From the IMG/VR virus record IMGVR_UViG_3300044701_001169, positions 1 to 37,970 of that record: a stretch of DNA of 37,970 nucleotides. One strand, written 5' to 3'. Each line of letters begins with the position of its first letter. Position 1 is the stretch's first letter. The position numbers and the translations under genes were made by a program. Positions 1 through 6,334 of the stretch are shown one piece after another. This stretch comes from a virus. Under the pieces are notes generated by a model. The model was not told the DNA's origin, did no database searches, and worked only from the letters and a program-made list of their open reading frames with translations.

Positions 1-193
1 CGGTTCCAATTTGTTGAAAATGTTGGCGGAGCTTTATCTCAGCTAGTGTGTGGGCAGTGGTGCCCTCCTGGCTAAAATCAAACGCATCTGAATTTTTCTT
101 TGGTTCGGGGAGTGTTGCCTCTAGTCTGGCGCTTGGCGTACATGTTAGCCATCGTTTAGACCCGGAGGCAGATAAAAGAGCGTGTGCGGTCAT
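1..193 (-). CDS. DUF2800 family PD-(D/E)XK-type nuclease, N-terminal part (cut by window edge)
   Basis: Partial gene: 64 codons from an ATG at 191-193 to the window edge. The N-terminus reads HALLSASGSKRWLTCTPSARLE and later has EGTTAHTLAE, matching the start of DUF2800 proteins (HALLSPSSAxRWLxCPxS...EGTxAHxLAE), which are Cas4/RecB-like phage exonucleases usually next to recombination and replication genes. A GAAAG ribosome site lies upstream. The phage-type box at 225-236 is its likely promoter. The family's C-terminal nuclease motifs lie outside the window. Confidence 0.8.
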   Translation of the reverse strand, partial: MTAHALLSASGSKRWLTCTPSARLEATLPEPKKNSDAFDFSQEGTTAHTLAEIKLRQHFQQIGT

Positions 194-224
194 CTTATTC
201 TTTCAATTCAGTTTAGTCTATTAC

Positions 225-257
225 TACTAATGCAAATTTTGAGCTACTTTTCCTTTA
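225..257 (-). promoter_or_regulatory. Phage-type promoter: TTTGCATTAGTA box
   Basis: On the minus strand TTTGCATTAGTA occupies 236-225, 32 nt before the DUF2800 start codon. Twenty-one nt upstream (257-250) is TAAAGGAA, a weak relative of the TAGGGCGG box seen at other copies. The box lies just past the stop of the HNH gene. One of eight copies in the window. Confidence 0.65.
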
Positions 258-675
258 ATTTTGAATTATATTTTTTAAGGTATATTTGGGCGGATTTTAA
301 AATATCAATAGAGTCTTTTGACATGCCCAAAAGTACGTTACAATTCGCACAAAGAAGTCCCCTTATGTTTCCTGTTGTGTGGCAATGATCAATATGCGTC
401 CCTTTTTCAGTTTTAAACTCTGTATTACAAATTTTACATTTGTTGTTTTGAACCAATAACATTTCGTTAAATTTCTCCATAGAAATGTTATATTTGCTTT
501 TTAAATCTCGTCTTTTTTGGTGTATTTTATGTTGTTCTGGATTATTTCTTTTCCAGGTGGCGATTGCCGTGTTTGCGCAAGGCTTACATTTATATGCAAG
601 CCCATCTTTATGTGATTTGTCTTTGTAATACTCAGATAGTGGCTTTTCAATGCCACATTTGGTGCATTTCTTCAT
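244..675 (-). CDS. HNH / recombination endonuclease VII-like nuclease
   Basis: 143-aa His-Me finger endonuclease of the endonuclease VII type. The N-terminus has a zinc-binding pair (CTKCG near residue 4, CKPC near 30). A second CKIC pair near residue 80 precedes the catalytic segment IDHCHTTGNIRGLLCANCN (about 93-111), the classic DHCH..G..RG.LC..CN signature. Free-standing copies in phages are often mobile or homing nucleases; fixed relatives resolve branched DNA before packaging. The gene is clearly more AT-rich than its neighbours and sits alone between the terminase small subunit and DUF2800, which suggests insertion. Good ribosome site (AGGAG) before the ATG at 675. Confidence 0.85.
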   Translation of the reverse strand: MKKCTKCGIEKPLSEYYKDKSHKDGLAYKCKPCANTAIATWKRNNPEQHKIHQKRRDLKSKYNISMEKFNEMLLVQNNKCKICNTEFKTEKGTHIDHCHTTGNIRGLLCANCNVLLGMSKDSIDILKSAQIYLKKYNSKLKEK

Positions 676-755
676 TGATACTCCTGATAGTAAGTTGGTG
701 GACTAGCCAGTGATCAGGCACCGGCAGGGGAGCTACCCCGTTCGTCCATTGATGG

Positions 756-1145
756 TTACTGCTTTAATGCGTTAATCAAATCTGCTATCTCTTTATTAAA
801 GTCGATCTTCGCCTCGATCTTCGCCTCTATTTTAGTGTCCCGCGTCTCTCTGTAATCCTGCTGGAACTGGCCACGTAGGGCAATCTCGGCCAGCCGGCTG
901 TTGTATGCCTTGTTGTCGACGTTTGCCAGTAGCTCGCGCTCCCAGTACGCCTGTGCGTGGACCAGGGATAGGTCCAGGGCTTCGGCAAACTCTGGATACT
1001 TCTTCTTCCAGGTCTCCGCGGTGCCCTTTGAAATGCTTAGGTCGGACCAGATCATCTTTTGAGACGCGCCTAGCTTACCCAGCTCGATCATGCGATCGCA
1101 CATGGCTGGATCGTACTTGGACGGGTTTGCTTTTTTAGTTGCCAT
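756..1145 (-). CDS. Terminase small subunit-like DNA-binding protein
   Basis: 129 aa. Residues about 10-60 form a helix-turn-helix domain (DRMIELGKLGASQKMIWSDL, then SKGTAETWKKKYPEF) followed by a helical AQAYWE segment, the pattern of phage small terminase subunits that recognise DNA and recruit the large subunit for packaging. The C-terminus is charged with a short repeat (KIEAKIEAKI). Its ATG overlaps the stop of the 49-aa gene upstream (TAATG). It lies about 19 kb away and on the opposite strand from the large subunit, which is unusual; another HTH role cannot be excluded. Confidence 0.68.
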   Translation of the reverse strand: MATKKANPSKYDPAMCDRMIELGKLGASQKMIWSDLSISKGTAETWKKKYPEFAEALDLSLVHAQAYWERELLANVDNKAYNSRLAEIALRGQFQQDYRETRDTKIEAKIEAKIDFNKEIADLINALKQ

Positions 1146-1294
1146 TATTTTTTAGCTGTCTTTGCAGAGTCTTTAAATGCCTTGGATGTGGGCGCGCCAG
1201 GGTCACCAGGCTTGCGCATCTTCTCGCCGCTTCCGGCCTTGATACGTTCACGCTTTTTTTGGATGTTGGCGTATAGGCCAGGTTTAGTTGCCAT
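1145..1294 (-). CDS. Small basic phage protein (49 aa)
   Basis: ATG at 1292-1294, TAA overlapping the ATG of the terminase small subunit (TAATG). The product starts MATKPGLYANIQKKRERI and continues GSGEKMRKPGDPGAPT, a very basic, Gly/Pro-containing protein of a kind common in environmental phages. Function unknown. Coupling to the terminase gene hints at a packaging or head role, but that is only context. The ribosome site is weak, so translation probably depends on the overlapping gene upstream. Confidence 0.75.
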   Translation of the reverse strand: MATKPGLYANIQKKRERIKAGSGEKMRKPGDPGAPTSKAFKDSAKTAKK

Positions 1295-1418
1295 ATAATA
1301 TCCCATAAGTTATGCACCAAAGCTCTAAACCTAACCGGTAGGTTAAGTATAGAGCGATGGACGCGATGATTAATTGGTGGAGTAGCACGGTACTGCCCCG
1401 TGGTCCGCTGGGTTGCAT
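1284..1418 (-). CDS. Small membrane protein (44 aa)
   Basis: ATG at 1416-1418 preceded by AAGG at good spacing; TAA at 1284-1286, overlapping the next gene by 11 nt. About residues 11-41 are largely hydrophobic (VLLHQLIIASIALYLTY and LWCITYGILYG), giving one or two membrane segments. No recognised family. Small membrane proteins in phages may be holins or spanin-like, but nothing here supports a lysis role. Confidence 0.55.
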   Translation of the reverse strand: MQPSGPRGSTVLLHQLIIASIALYLTYRLGLELWCITYGILYGN

Positions 1419-1460
1419 ATTAGCCTTGGCCCCTCGTCAAAACTTTACCTACCCCATTGT

Positions 1461-1503
1461 AAAAAAGTCGCGACTTTTTTGTAAAGTGGTTCAAAAAAGT
1501 CGC
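1461..1503. repeat. 20-bp perfect palindrome plus half-site direct repeat
   Basis: AAAAAAGTCGCGACTTTTTT at 1461-1480 is a perfect palindrome; its half AAAAAAGTCGC recurs directly at 1493-1503. It lies in the 93-nt gap between the 85-aa gene and the 44-aa membrane protein gene. It could be a protein-binding site or a bidirectional terminator-like hairpin (self-complementary stem ending in a T-run on both strands). Confidence 0.7.
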
Positions 1504-1511
1504 AACCAATA

Positions 1512-1769
1512 CTAAAATACTGCCGTGATGCGGTTAAAGCGCTTAACGCCGTCAACCAATTGAGCCTCGATCGTGGTGCTGATGAACTTGTTCATCTCCA
1601 CGGCGTTGTCAATGATCTCGTGCATTGTGGGGAACTTGGGCGCGTTCTCGAGCAGTTTTTTACCTGCCTCGTCTGCCACTTCCCACGCCTTTAACTGGGC
1701 GTTGTATTGCTCGGTTAAGAACTCCTTGGAGGTCTTGAGTAAGTCATAGCGTAATTCAAATGGGTTCAT
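1512..1769 (-). CDS. Conserved phage protein of unknown function (85 aa)
   Basis: MNPFELRYDLLKTSKEFL start, mainly helical and acidic/amphipathic, with no catalytic motif. Similar short proteins beginning MNPF(E/D)LR are frequent in environmental phages and are uncharacterised. Strong ribosome site (AGGAGA). First gene after the phage-type promoter at 1843-1875, with a 73-nt leader holding a hairpin (TCGGG/CCCGA) around 1807-1823, so it is probably well expressed. Confidence 0.8.
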   Translation of the reverse strand: MNPFELRYDLLKTSKEFLTEQYNAQLKAWEVADEAGKKLLENAPKFPTMHEIIDNAVEMNKFISTTIEAQLVDGVKRFNRITAVF

Positions 1770-1842
1770 TGTAAATCTCCTGTGTTTGTGTATGTAAAAT
1801 AAGGCGTTCGGGTGTCTCCCGACAGCTTACTAGCCCTATATC

Positions 1843-1875
1843 TACTAATGCAAAATCTACTTCTTTTCCGCCCCA
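1843..1875 (-). promoter_or_regulatory. Phage-type promoter with both boxes
   Basis: Minus strand: TGGGGCGG at 1875-1868 and TTTGCATTAGTA at 1854-1843, starts 21 nt apart. This is the same geometry as three plus-strand copies (21416, 24997, 28951). It overlaps the last codons of the 70-aa gene and reads into the 85-aa gene. Confidence 0.78.
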
Positions 1876-2069
1876 TCTGGGTTAATTAATAGCCTGTCAC
1901 GCTCTGCAGCGCGAGCTTTGGCCTCCTTAATTGACTCGTTGATGATTAGGCGGGTCACTGCCCCGGCCATCTCCTGGATCTGCTTCTCCTTGGCCGCTTC
2001 TTTGTCCTCCAGTGCCTTGTCTATATCGTTACGGATACCAGCCCGGTCCAACAAATCTTTAAGTTTCAT
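1857..2069 (-). CDS. Small charged helical protein (70 aa)
   Basis: Start chosen at the ATG 2067-2069 (MKLKDLLDRAGIRNDIDK), with AGAAGG about nine nt upstream; an in-frame TTG six codons earlier is less likely. It overlaps the previous gene by 11 nt. The product is almost entirely Lys/Glu/Ala/Arg-rich and probably coiled-coil. Function unknown. Its 3' end carries the promoter for the next gene. Confidence 0.7.
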   Translation of the reverse strand: MKLKDLLDRAGIRNDIDKALEDKEAAKEKQIQEMAGAVTRLIINESIKEAKARAAERDRLLINPDGAEKK

Positions 2070-2265
2070 CTTTTTGCGCCTTCTCAACGGCCTCTAGGTT
2101 TTTCTTTGCCTGCTCAACCTGGGGACCTGCTTGTATTTGAATTGCGTTAATAATGTTAACAACTTGAATAAACGGTGACTGCGCCAACACATTTAACAGC
2201 GTGTTGATGTCCTTTACAGAAAACTCTAGCGTCACGTTAAAATCATCTAATAGGTCTTTACTCAT
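2059..2265 (-). CDS. Conserved phage protein of unknown function (68 aa)
   Basis: Starts MSKDLLDDFNVTLEFSVKDI; the NVTLEF...INTLLNVLAQSPFIQV pattern resembles small uncharacterised proteins widespread in marine and freshwater phages. No catalytic residues visible. Overlaps the neighbouring genes at both ends (ATGA with the upstream gene at 2262-2265). Confidence 0.75.
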   Translation of the reverse strand: MSKDLLDDFNVTLEFSVKDINTLLNVLAQSPFIQVVNIINAIQIQAGPQVEQAKKNLEAVEKAQKDET

Positions 2266-2555
2266 TTTTTACCTTTTTTTATTTTAAGTTCTACGTCCAC
2301 ATCTGGCTTATACTTAGCTAACTGTACAAAGTGGCCGTTGTGCACCATCTGCTCAAATCCATCCCACAGTCTTTGGTTCTGAAGTTTTGACGCGTACTTA
2401 ATTCCACTGATGTAGTTGTACACGTCGTCCTCTGTCATGTGCTCGGCCTTGTCTAAGTACTGCCGTAAGAACTCGTCTAGGTAGTCTTCGACTTGGGCGC
2501 ATTTCATAATGTCTTGCTCCAGGTCAAACCGATCGTACTCGCTCCATAGGTTCAT
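2262..2555 (-). CDS. Hypothetical protein (97 aa)
   Basis: Acidic N-terminal two thirds (MNLWSEYDRFDLEQDIMKCA) and a lysine tail (KIKKGKK). Unrecognised. Overlaps both neighbours by ATGA-type junctions, so it belongs to the 3.6-1.86 kb operon read from the promoter at 3642-3653. Confidence 0.75.
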   Translation of the reverse strand: MNLWSEYDRFDLEQDIMKCAQVEDYLDEFLRQYLDKAEHMTEDDVYNYISGIKYASKLQNQRLWDGFEQMVHNGHFVQLAKYKPDVDVELKIKKGKK

Positions 2556-2794
2556 TTCTTTTTCTTCCGTTTCTTTTTGTCAAAGTCATATACATACCAC
2601 TCGCCGACGGCCTCAATGTTTTTTAACACGCGTTCAAACTGCTCTAGGTCTTCTTGTTCAAAGTCTTTTAGTTTCTTCTTAGACTTTAAAACCTTTATGT
2701 TGTCGTTTAGCGAGTGATACGTGTCTAGTAGGTGTGCCTCCATAATTGCATCGGCCGTGTCCCAGTCTACCGTGATGGTTAGCCCCTGTATCAT
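2552..2794 (-). CDS. Conserved phage protein of unknown function (80 aa)
   Basis: Start chosen at ATG 2792-2794 (MIQGLTITVDWDTADAIMEA) because it overlaps the stop of the membrane-protein gene upstream (ATGA); an alternative start 78 nt upstream would overrun that gene. TVD(W/F)xTAD is a recurring N-terminal pattern of small uncharacterised phage proteins. The C-terminus is a run of lysines and arginines. Confidence 0.72.
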   Translation of the reverse strand: MIQGLTITVDWDTADAIMEAHLLDTYHSLNDNIKVLKSKKKLKDFEQEDLEQFERVLKNIEAVGEWYVYDFDKKKRKKKK

Positions 2795-2949
2795 AGTAGG
2801 TACCCCATGAGCGTTAACGTCGCGCCAAGCGTGATAATGCAATTGATAACTATTCGTTTCCAGGGCTCGCATTCTGGTTTAAAATTATCTACCACGCTGT
2901 ATGCCAATATGCCGGTAATCATTAGTGCCGTTCCAATGCCTATAATCAT
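2791..2949 (-). CDS. Small two-helix membrane protein (52 aa)
   Basis: ATG at 2947-2949, overlapping the DUF3310 stop (ATGA); TGA overlapping the next ATG. Two hydrophobic stretches, about residues 1-18 (MIIGIGTALMITGILAYS) and 34-52 (IVINCIITLGATLTLMGYLL), flank a charged turn. Predicted membrane hairpin. Function unknown; holin-like topology is possible, but its place in an early/middle operon argues against a lysis role. Confidence 0.68.
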   Translation of the reverse strand: MIIGIGTALMITGILAYSVVDNFKPECEPWKRIVINCIITLGATLTLMGYLL

Positions 2950-3149
2950 TTTAATCTCCGTTCTATTTCTCTGTCAATGTACCACCGTGCCTTACGTAGA
3001 TCTTCCACTGCATCATTCTTAAGGTCGGCGCGCCAAATGTATTTCACTGCGTTACCCAAACAAAAGCCCATGTGCTCGGTGATCTGTATGCACTCCACAC
3101 CACTGGGGTGTGCCGTGTAGTGCTTAGGCTTGTTTACTGGATCGTTCAC
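2946..3149 (-). CDS. DUF3310 family protein
   Basis: 67 aa matching DUF3310 (SaV-like) along its length: NDPVNKPKHYT, GVECIQITEHM, GNAVKYIWRADLK and DLRKARWYID. The family is widespread in phages, often near nucleotide-metabolism or replication genes; biochemical function is not established. Overlaps the previous gene by 26 nt and the next by 4 nt. Confidence 0.9.
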   Translation of the reverse strand: MNDPVNKPKHYTAHPSGVECIQITEHMGFCLGNAVKYIWRADLKNDAVEDLRKARWYIDREIERRLK

Positions 3150-3324
3150 GTCTCATCTCCCTTAGGTGTGTTTGCATCGTAGTTACCTCGTCCATTGTCT
3201 CGCACTGCCAGACGCCCATCAACTTCTCAAACCGACTGTGGCTCAGGTCAATGTCTTCGACGCCCATTAGCGTCTCCATCATGTACTTGTCCTTGTATAA
3301 ATACTCTACAATAAAGTGGCTCAT
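3124..3324 (-). CDS. Hypothetical protein (66 aa)
   Basis: MSHFIVEYLYKDKYMMETLM start; probable small alpha/beta fold with a basic C-terminus. Unrecognised. ATGA overlap with the sigma-4-like gene upstream (3321-3324), so translationally coupled to it. Confidence 0.72.
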   Translation of the reverse strand: MSHFIVEYLYKDKYMMETLMGVEDIDLSHSRFEKLMGVWQCETMDEVTTMQTHLREMRRERSSKQA

Positions 3325-3632
3325 AGCTTTAATTCCTTCCTGATAAGTTCGATGCCCTTAGCAAAATGATAGCGCCAGTATTTCTCTGTCACACAAACGT
3401 CTGTGTACGTTAACCCGTCTAAAAATGACTCGATAATAAACTGTTGCTTGGGTGGCAACTTATCTGATATCAGTCGACGTATGTCTGAGATATCTTCCGG
3501 GTCCCAGGGTAGCCACCCCTCGATAATGTTCGAGGATATGCCCTCGCTCTCGTCTTGCTCGATTGGGTCCGGGTCCTCATCGCTGAGTCGCGGGGCTGTT
3601 GCGCTAACTTTGTATATTGTGATTTTCTTCAT
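3321..3632 (-). CDS. Sigma region 4-like helix-turn-helix protein
   Basis: 103 aa. The N-terminal half is acidic (SDEDPDPIEQDESEG). The C-terminal half, about residues 58-103, resembles sigma70 region 4: ISDKLPPKQQFIIESFLDG, then TYTDV and VTEKYWRYHFAKGIELIRK, the recognition-helix pattern. The first HTH helix looks a few residues shorter than usual. Region 4 normally binds the -35 box and the polymerase beta flap. Since the other sigma gene (11295-11867) stops after region 3, this may supply the missing domain in trans. It has its own phage-type promoter ten nt upstream. Other HTH roles remain possible. Confidence 0.55.
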   Translation of the reverse strand: MKKITIYKVSATAPRLSDEDPDPIEQDESEGISSNIIEGWLPWDPEDISDIRRLISDKLPPKQQFIIESFLDGLTYTDVCVTEKYWRYHFAKGIELIRKELKL

Positions 3633-3638
3633 ACGTAA

Positions 3639-4979
3639 CTATACTAATGCAAAATTTAGGGCGTTCAGCAGGGCATCCTGCAAATTTATTTTTCCGTCCA
3701 ATACCTTAATTACCTGCTCGTCGATGCTGTTAGACACGGCTAGGTGGTGGATAATGACGGGTTTCTCTTGGCCTTGGCGGTAGATCCGTGCGTTTGCCTG
3801 GATATAATTCTCACTGCTCCAGGGTAGGTCATACCAGACGGTCTGCGCCGTCTCACCTACGTTGCACTGTAAGTTCAAGCCAATGCCACCAGACTGCGGG
3901 TGGGCTAATAGCATACGGATCTTACCATCGCGCCATGCCTGGATGTTGTTATCGTCTAGTACCACTGCGTGGGGGAATTGATCCTGGATCCGTTGCAGTG
4001 AGTGCTTGAAGTGATAGAACACCAGCGTGGGCGCCGAGGATTCCTCCATAATCGACTCGAGGTACTCCAGCTTGGCGCGGTGGACTTCCTGCCACGATCC
4101 ATCCTCTGCGTAGACTGCGCCGGATGTGAACTGCAATAGCTTACCGGCTAGGGCCGCGGCCGTTGGCGCGGTGATTGTCTCCGATCCAATGTTGGCGACC
4201 ATGTCCTTTTTAAGTGTGTCGTATTGTTTACGCTCTGCCGTGGTTATGTCTACCTTGTGATACAGTTCGGTTAATTTTGGTAGTGTCAAATAATCCTCGG
4301 CCTTTAGACTAAAACAAATATCTGCGATCTTGTCCTGGATAACCTTGTCCATGCCCTGCTTTATCCTCCAGCTATATACCACGCGTGTATGGCGGTTAAA
4401 TTGGTCCGGCTCCATGTACTTATCTCTGAACCGGGTCAGGGACGTCTCTAAACGGCTCCCTAGGTCCAATATACCTACCTGGGACCAGAGATCACCTATC
4501 CCTTGGGGGGTAGGGGTGCCTGTCAGGATAATGCGCCTCTCGAAGCTCTTTAAGTGTTTTTTCAAGCTCTTGAATCTTTTCGTCGAAGGATCTTTGAAGC
4601 GACTCGACTCGTCGATTATCAGATTGTTGAATTGCATCTTTGGTTGATCCAACAACCAGATCAAGTTCTCGAGATTGACTACGTACACGTTCGAAGAACT
4701 CTTCAACGCTGTCAACCGTTGAGCCGGTGTCCCGAGTATCTTTGCTATCTTTAGGTGTTGCAGGTGTTCCCATTTCTTTGCCTCCGTGTCCCATACTGTC
4801 TCCGCTACCCTCTTTGGCGCTACGATAAGAGTTTTCCCCTTGAGTTGCTCCGCGATAATCGTTAGCGTCGTCGCTGTTTTCCCAAGGCCCGGCGGTAAAA
4901 ACAAACCCAAGCTGGGAATTGTCTTGGCCTGCTCGATTAGATTTTTTTGGTATTGGTGTAAGCTGTTCCGGTCTAACAT
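3639..4979 (-). CDS. SNF2/DEAD-like helicase (superfamily 2 ATPase)
   Basis: 446 aa from the ATG at 4977-4979 (MLDRNSLHQYQKNLIEQAK, the usual start of these proteins); an in-frame ATG 42 nt upstream falls within the inserted HNH gene. Walker A PPGLGKT (about 29-35), motif II DESSRFK (123-129), motif III LTGTPTP (152-158) and motif VI QANARIYRQGQ identify the phage SNF2-type helicase family. Such proteins use ATP to move along or remodel DNA and in phages commonly sit beside a VRR-NUC nuclease. Here that partner lies just upstream, separated only by the HNH gene, so the pair probably acts in recombination or replication repair. Confidence 0.9.
   Translation of the reverse strand: MLDRNSLHQYQKNLIEQAKTIPSLGLFLPPGLGKTATTLTIIAEQLKGKTLIVAPKRVAETVWDTEAKKWEHLQHLKIAKILGTPAQRLTALKSSSNVYVVNLENLIWLLDQPKMQFNNLIIDESSRFKDPSTKRFKSLKKHLKSFERRIILTGTPTPQGIGDLWSQVGILDLGSRLETSLTRFRDKYMEPDQFNRHTRVVYSWRIKQGMDKVIQDKIADICFSLKAEDYLTLPKLTELYHKVDITTAERKQYDTLKKDMVANIGSETITAPTAAALAGKLLQFTSGAVYAEDGSWQEVHRAKLEYLESIMEESSAPTLVFYHFKHSLQRIQDQFPHAVVLDDNNIQAWRDGKIRMLLAHPQSGGIGLNLQCNVGETAQTVWYDLPWSSENYIQANARIYRQGQEKPVIIHHLAVSNSIDEQVIKVLDGKINLQDALLNALNFALV
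3642..3653 (-). promoter_or_regulatory. Phage-type promoter box TTTGCATTAGTA
   Basis: Minus-strand TTTGCATTAGTA at 3653-3642, only ten nt before the ATG of the sigma-4-like gene, so its mRNA would be almost leaderless. The -35 position (3674-3667) reads GCCCTGCT, unlike TAGGGCGG. It overlaps the 3' end of the helicase gene. Confidence 0.6.
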
Positions 4980-5445
4980 TTTTTTCCACTTCCTTATATT
5001 TTTCGTATAACCAATCCGCAATTTTGTATAGTTCTTTGTAGCTTACGTTTTGTTTTATTTTGTTTGCTAGGTTACTAATAATACAGACGTTACCCTTGAC
5101 GTAGCCATACTCAGACTTTATTTTATCCAACGACGGCGCATTTTCTGTATTTGCGTGACCTTCTCCAATTTTGCCCCATGATAGCTCCATATCAAATATG
5201 GGGCACCTGTCTGTCTTAATTGACTTAAGGTACTCAATGTCAATATCAAACGGTAGATTATCTCGACGGGCCCGGTGAAGCGCGTTTTTATACATTATCT
5301 CAATGTGGGCGTCTTCTTTCGTTTTGCTGTGGTATAGTTTTGGGTACCAATAATTACTTTGCCAAAAATAGCCAATAAAAATTCTACCGGTCGGATGGTG
5401 GATATCGCCGTGTTTGTAGTCGGTTGGTTTAGGTGGTCGCGTCAC
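4492..5445 (-). CDS. HNH-type homing endonuclease with overprinted C-terminal tail
   Basis: Start chosen at GTG 5443-5445 with AGGAG eight nt upstream. Residues 1-150 match a phage HNH-like family: CPIFDMELSW, then ENAPSLDKIKSEYGYVKGNV and CIISNLANKIK (S-x-DRI..GY..GNV..IS..AN.IK signature). The remaining half runs in another frame through the first 487 nt of the helicase gene; that tail (Ser/Gly/Arg-rich, then a Gln/Glu coiled-coil-like segment) looks like read-out rather than a conserved domain. AT-rich and placed exactly between VRR-NUC and helicase genes, it looks like a recent insertion. Whether the tail is translated as written is uncertain. Confidence 0.72.
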   Translation of the reverse strand: MTRPPKPTDYKHGDIHHPTGRIFIGYFWQSNYWYPKLYHSKTKEDAHIEIMYKNALHRARRDNLPFDIDIEYLKSIKTDRCPIFDMELSWGKIGEGHANTENAPSLDKIKSEYGYVKGNVCIISNLANKIKQNVSYKELYKIADWLYEKYKEVEKNVRPEQLTPIPKKSNRAGQDNSQLGFVFTAGPWENSDDANDYRGATQGENSYRSAKEGSGDSMGHGGKEMGTPATPKDSKDTRDTGSTVDSVEEFFERVRSQSRELDLVVGSTKDAIQQSDNRRVESLQRSFDEKIQELEKTLKELREAHYPDRHPYPPRDR

Positions 5446-5701
5446 GGATGAACTCCTCAATGTCTTCGTATGATCGTAGTATGTACACCGGAAAGCCGGC
5501 CTCGCCGAGCTGGTCAAATACTAAGATCTGCCGGGCCGATAGCTTTCCGTCTGCTGTCTTTAGCTCAACCAAGTGGACCTGATTGTTCAGAAACACTAGC
5601 CGATCCGGCACCCCCGCCACTGTGGATATCCACTTGAACGTTAGCCCCTTGCTTTGTGTTACCCTTTTTACGAGATATTTTTCGATCTGCTTTTCTAGCA
5701 T
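5429..5701 (-). CDS. VRR-NUC domain nuclease
   Basis: 90 aa, the whole of a stand-alone VRR-NUC (PD-(D/E)XK) domain. Key segments: N-terminal MLEKQIEKYLVKRV, STVAGVPDRLVF (catalytic D) and HLVELKTADGKLS (E-x-K), then a C-terminal QILVFDQLGEAGFPVYILRS helix-strand. Such phage proteins cut branched DNA and usually accompany an SNF2 helicase, found next to it here past the HNH insertion. The start overlaps the preceding gene by 137 nt. Confidence 0.92.
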   Translation of the reverse strand: MLEKQIEKYLVKRVTQSKGLTFKWISTVAGVPDRLVFLNNQVHLVELKTADGKLSARQILVFDQLGEAGFPVYILRSYEDIEEFIRDATT

Positions 5702-6086
5702 TATTATTTTTCTCCGCCATCGTTATCTTAAACAATTGTCGTACCAGTGACTCGCTAAGATAGGCGCGCGTCTCCCCCTTGATGCCATCATCTTCGCCGA
5801 TGTACTCGGCCAAATGATCAATTGCGTGGCTGACCTCGTGCGCGATAGCGCCGACTACCTCGTCGATGCCGTCGGTGAGTGCCTCTAAGTTAAACACTAG
5901 GATCACCAACGCGTCCTGTCCGTCGCCGATTAGGTGCGTCTCTGCTACGCCAATGTCCAAGGCCTCGGCCTTCATCGTAACCTTGTGGTCTTTTAGGATC
6001 TGCTGGAATACAGTATTTGAAAAGCATACCTTCATCACATCGGGATAAAAGCCAACGTCTAGTTTGTAGTAGTCGTATTTTTTCAT
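5565..6086 (-). CDS. Putative zinc metallopeptidase-like protein (HExxH)
   Basis: 173 aa as read. Residues 83-100 hold AIAHEVSHAIDHLAEY (HExxH plus a further His), followed by GETRAYLSESLVRQLF, as in small phage proteins with a zincin-like fold (AHE.xHA...E..A.L.E.L). The role in the phage is unknown. The last 45 residues overlap VRR-NUC in another frame and are low-complexity (SGGGAGSASVSEQSG), so the functional domain probably ends near residue 128. Start at ATG 6086, next to the stop of the previous gene. Confidence 0.65.
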   Translation of the reverse strand: MKKYDYYKLDVGFYPDVMKVCFSNTVFQQILKDHKVTMKAEALDIGVAETHLIGDGQDALVILVFNLEALTDGIDEVVGAIAHEVSHAIDHLAEYIGEDDGIKGETRAYLSESLVRQLFKITMAEKNNNARKADRKISRKKGNTKQGANVQVDIHSGGGAGSASVSEQSGPLG

Positions 6087-6334
6087 TCTAAAAACACTGG
6101 CGTGGTCTCACCCACCCAGGCCCCCTTCATGTTGAACTCCATGTACTCGATGGCCTCTTCCTCTGTCATGCCGTCGTGCTCCATCAATAAACGTATTACC
6201 TTGTCGGTGCTGTAACAAACCGCCTCTAATCCAATGCGTGTCACCACGCCCATGATGGCGGAGTCGAGGTAGTCGGGGTCCATCACCAATAGGTCTGGGT
6301 ACTGCTCTGATAATTCTTCGCGTCTTGTGTTCAT
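6083..6334 (-). CDS. Conserved phage protein of unknown function (83 aa)
   Basis: MNTRREELSEQYPDLLVMD start; the C-terminal part HDGMTEEEAIEYMEFNMKGA followed by WVGE is a recurrent pattern in uncharacterised phage proteins. Acidic, mainly helical. ATGA overlap with the metallopeptidase-like gene. Confidence 0.78.
   Translation of the reverse strand: MNTRREELSEQYPDLLVMDPDYLDSAIMGVVTRIGLEAVCYSTDKVIRLLMEHDGMTEEEAIEYMEFNMKGAWVGETTPVFLE

Noticed and set aside
48-388. Short plus-strand frames at the left edge
   Set aside because: They are antisense to the DUF2800 and HNH genes, both of which have recognisable protein motifs.
676-755. Second family of intercistronic structured RNA (GGAC/GTCC three-way junction) with a relative at about 1365-1410
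   Set aside because: The relative lies inside the 44-aa coding sequence and the shared bases are few; the likeness may be a shared coding remnant rather than RNA structure.
1135-1320. 61-codon minus-strand frame before the terminase small subunit
   Set aside because: Wrong frame: the 49-aa gene at 1145-1294 and the 44-aa gene at 1284-1418 in other frames have sensible sequences, coupling and (for the second) a ribosome site.
3403-4009. Plus-strand frames opposite the sigma-4-like and helicase genes
   Set aside because: Shadows of well-supported minus-strand genes without start signals.
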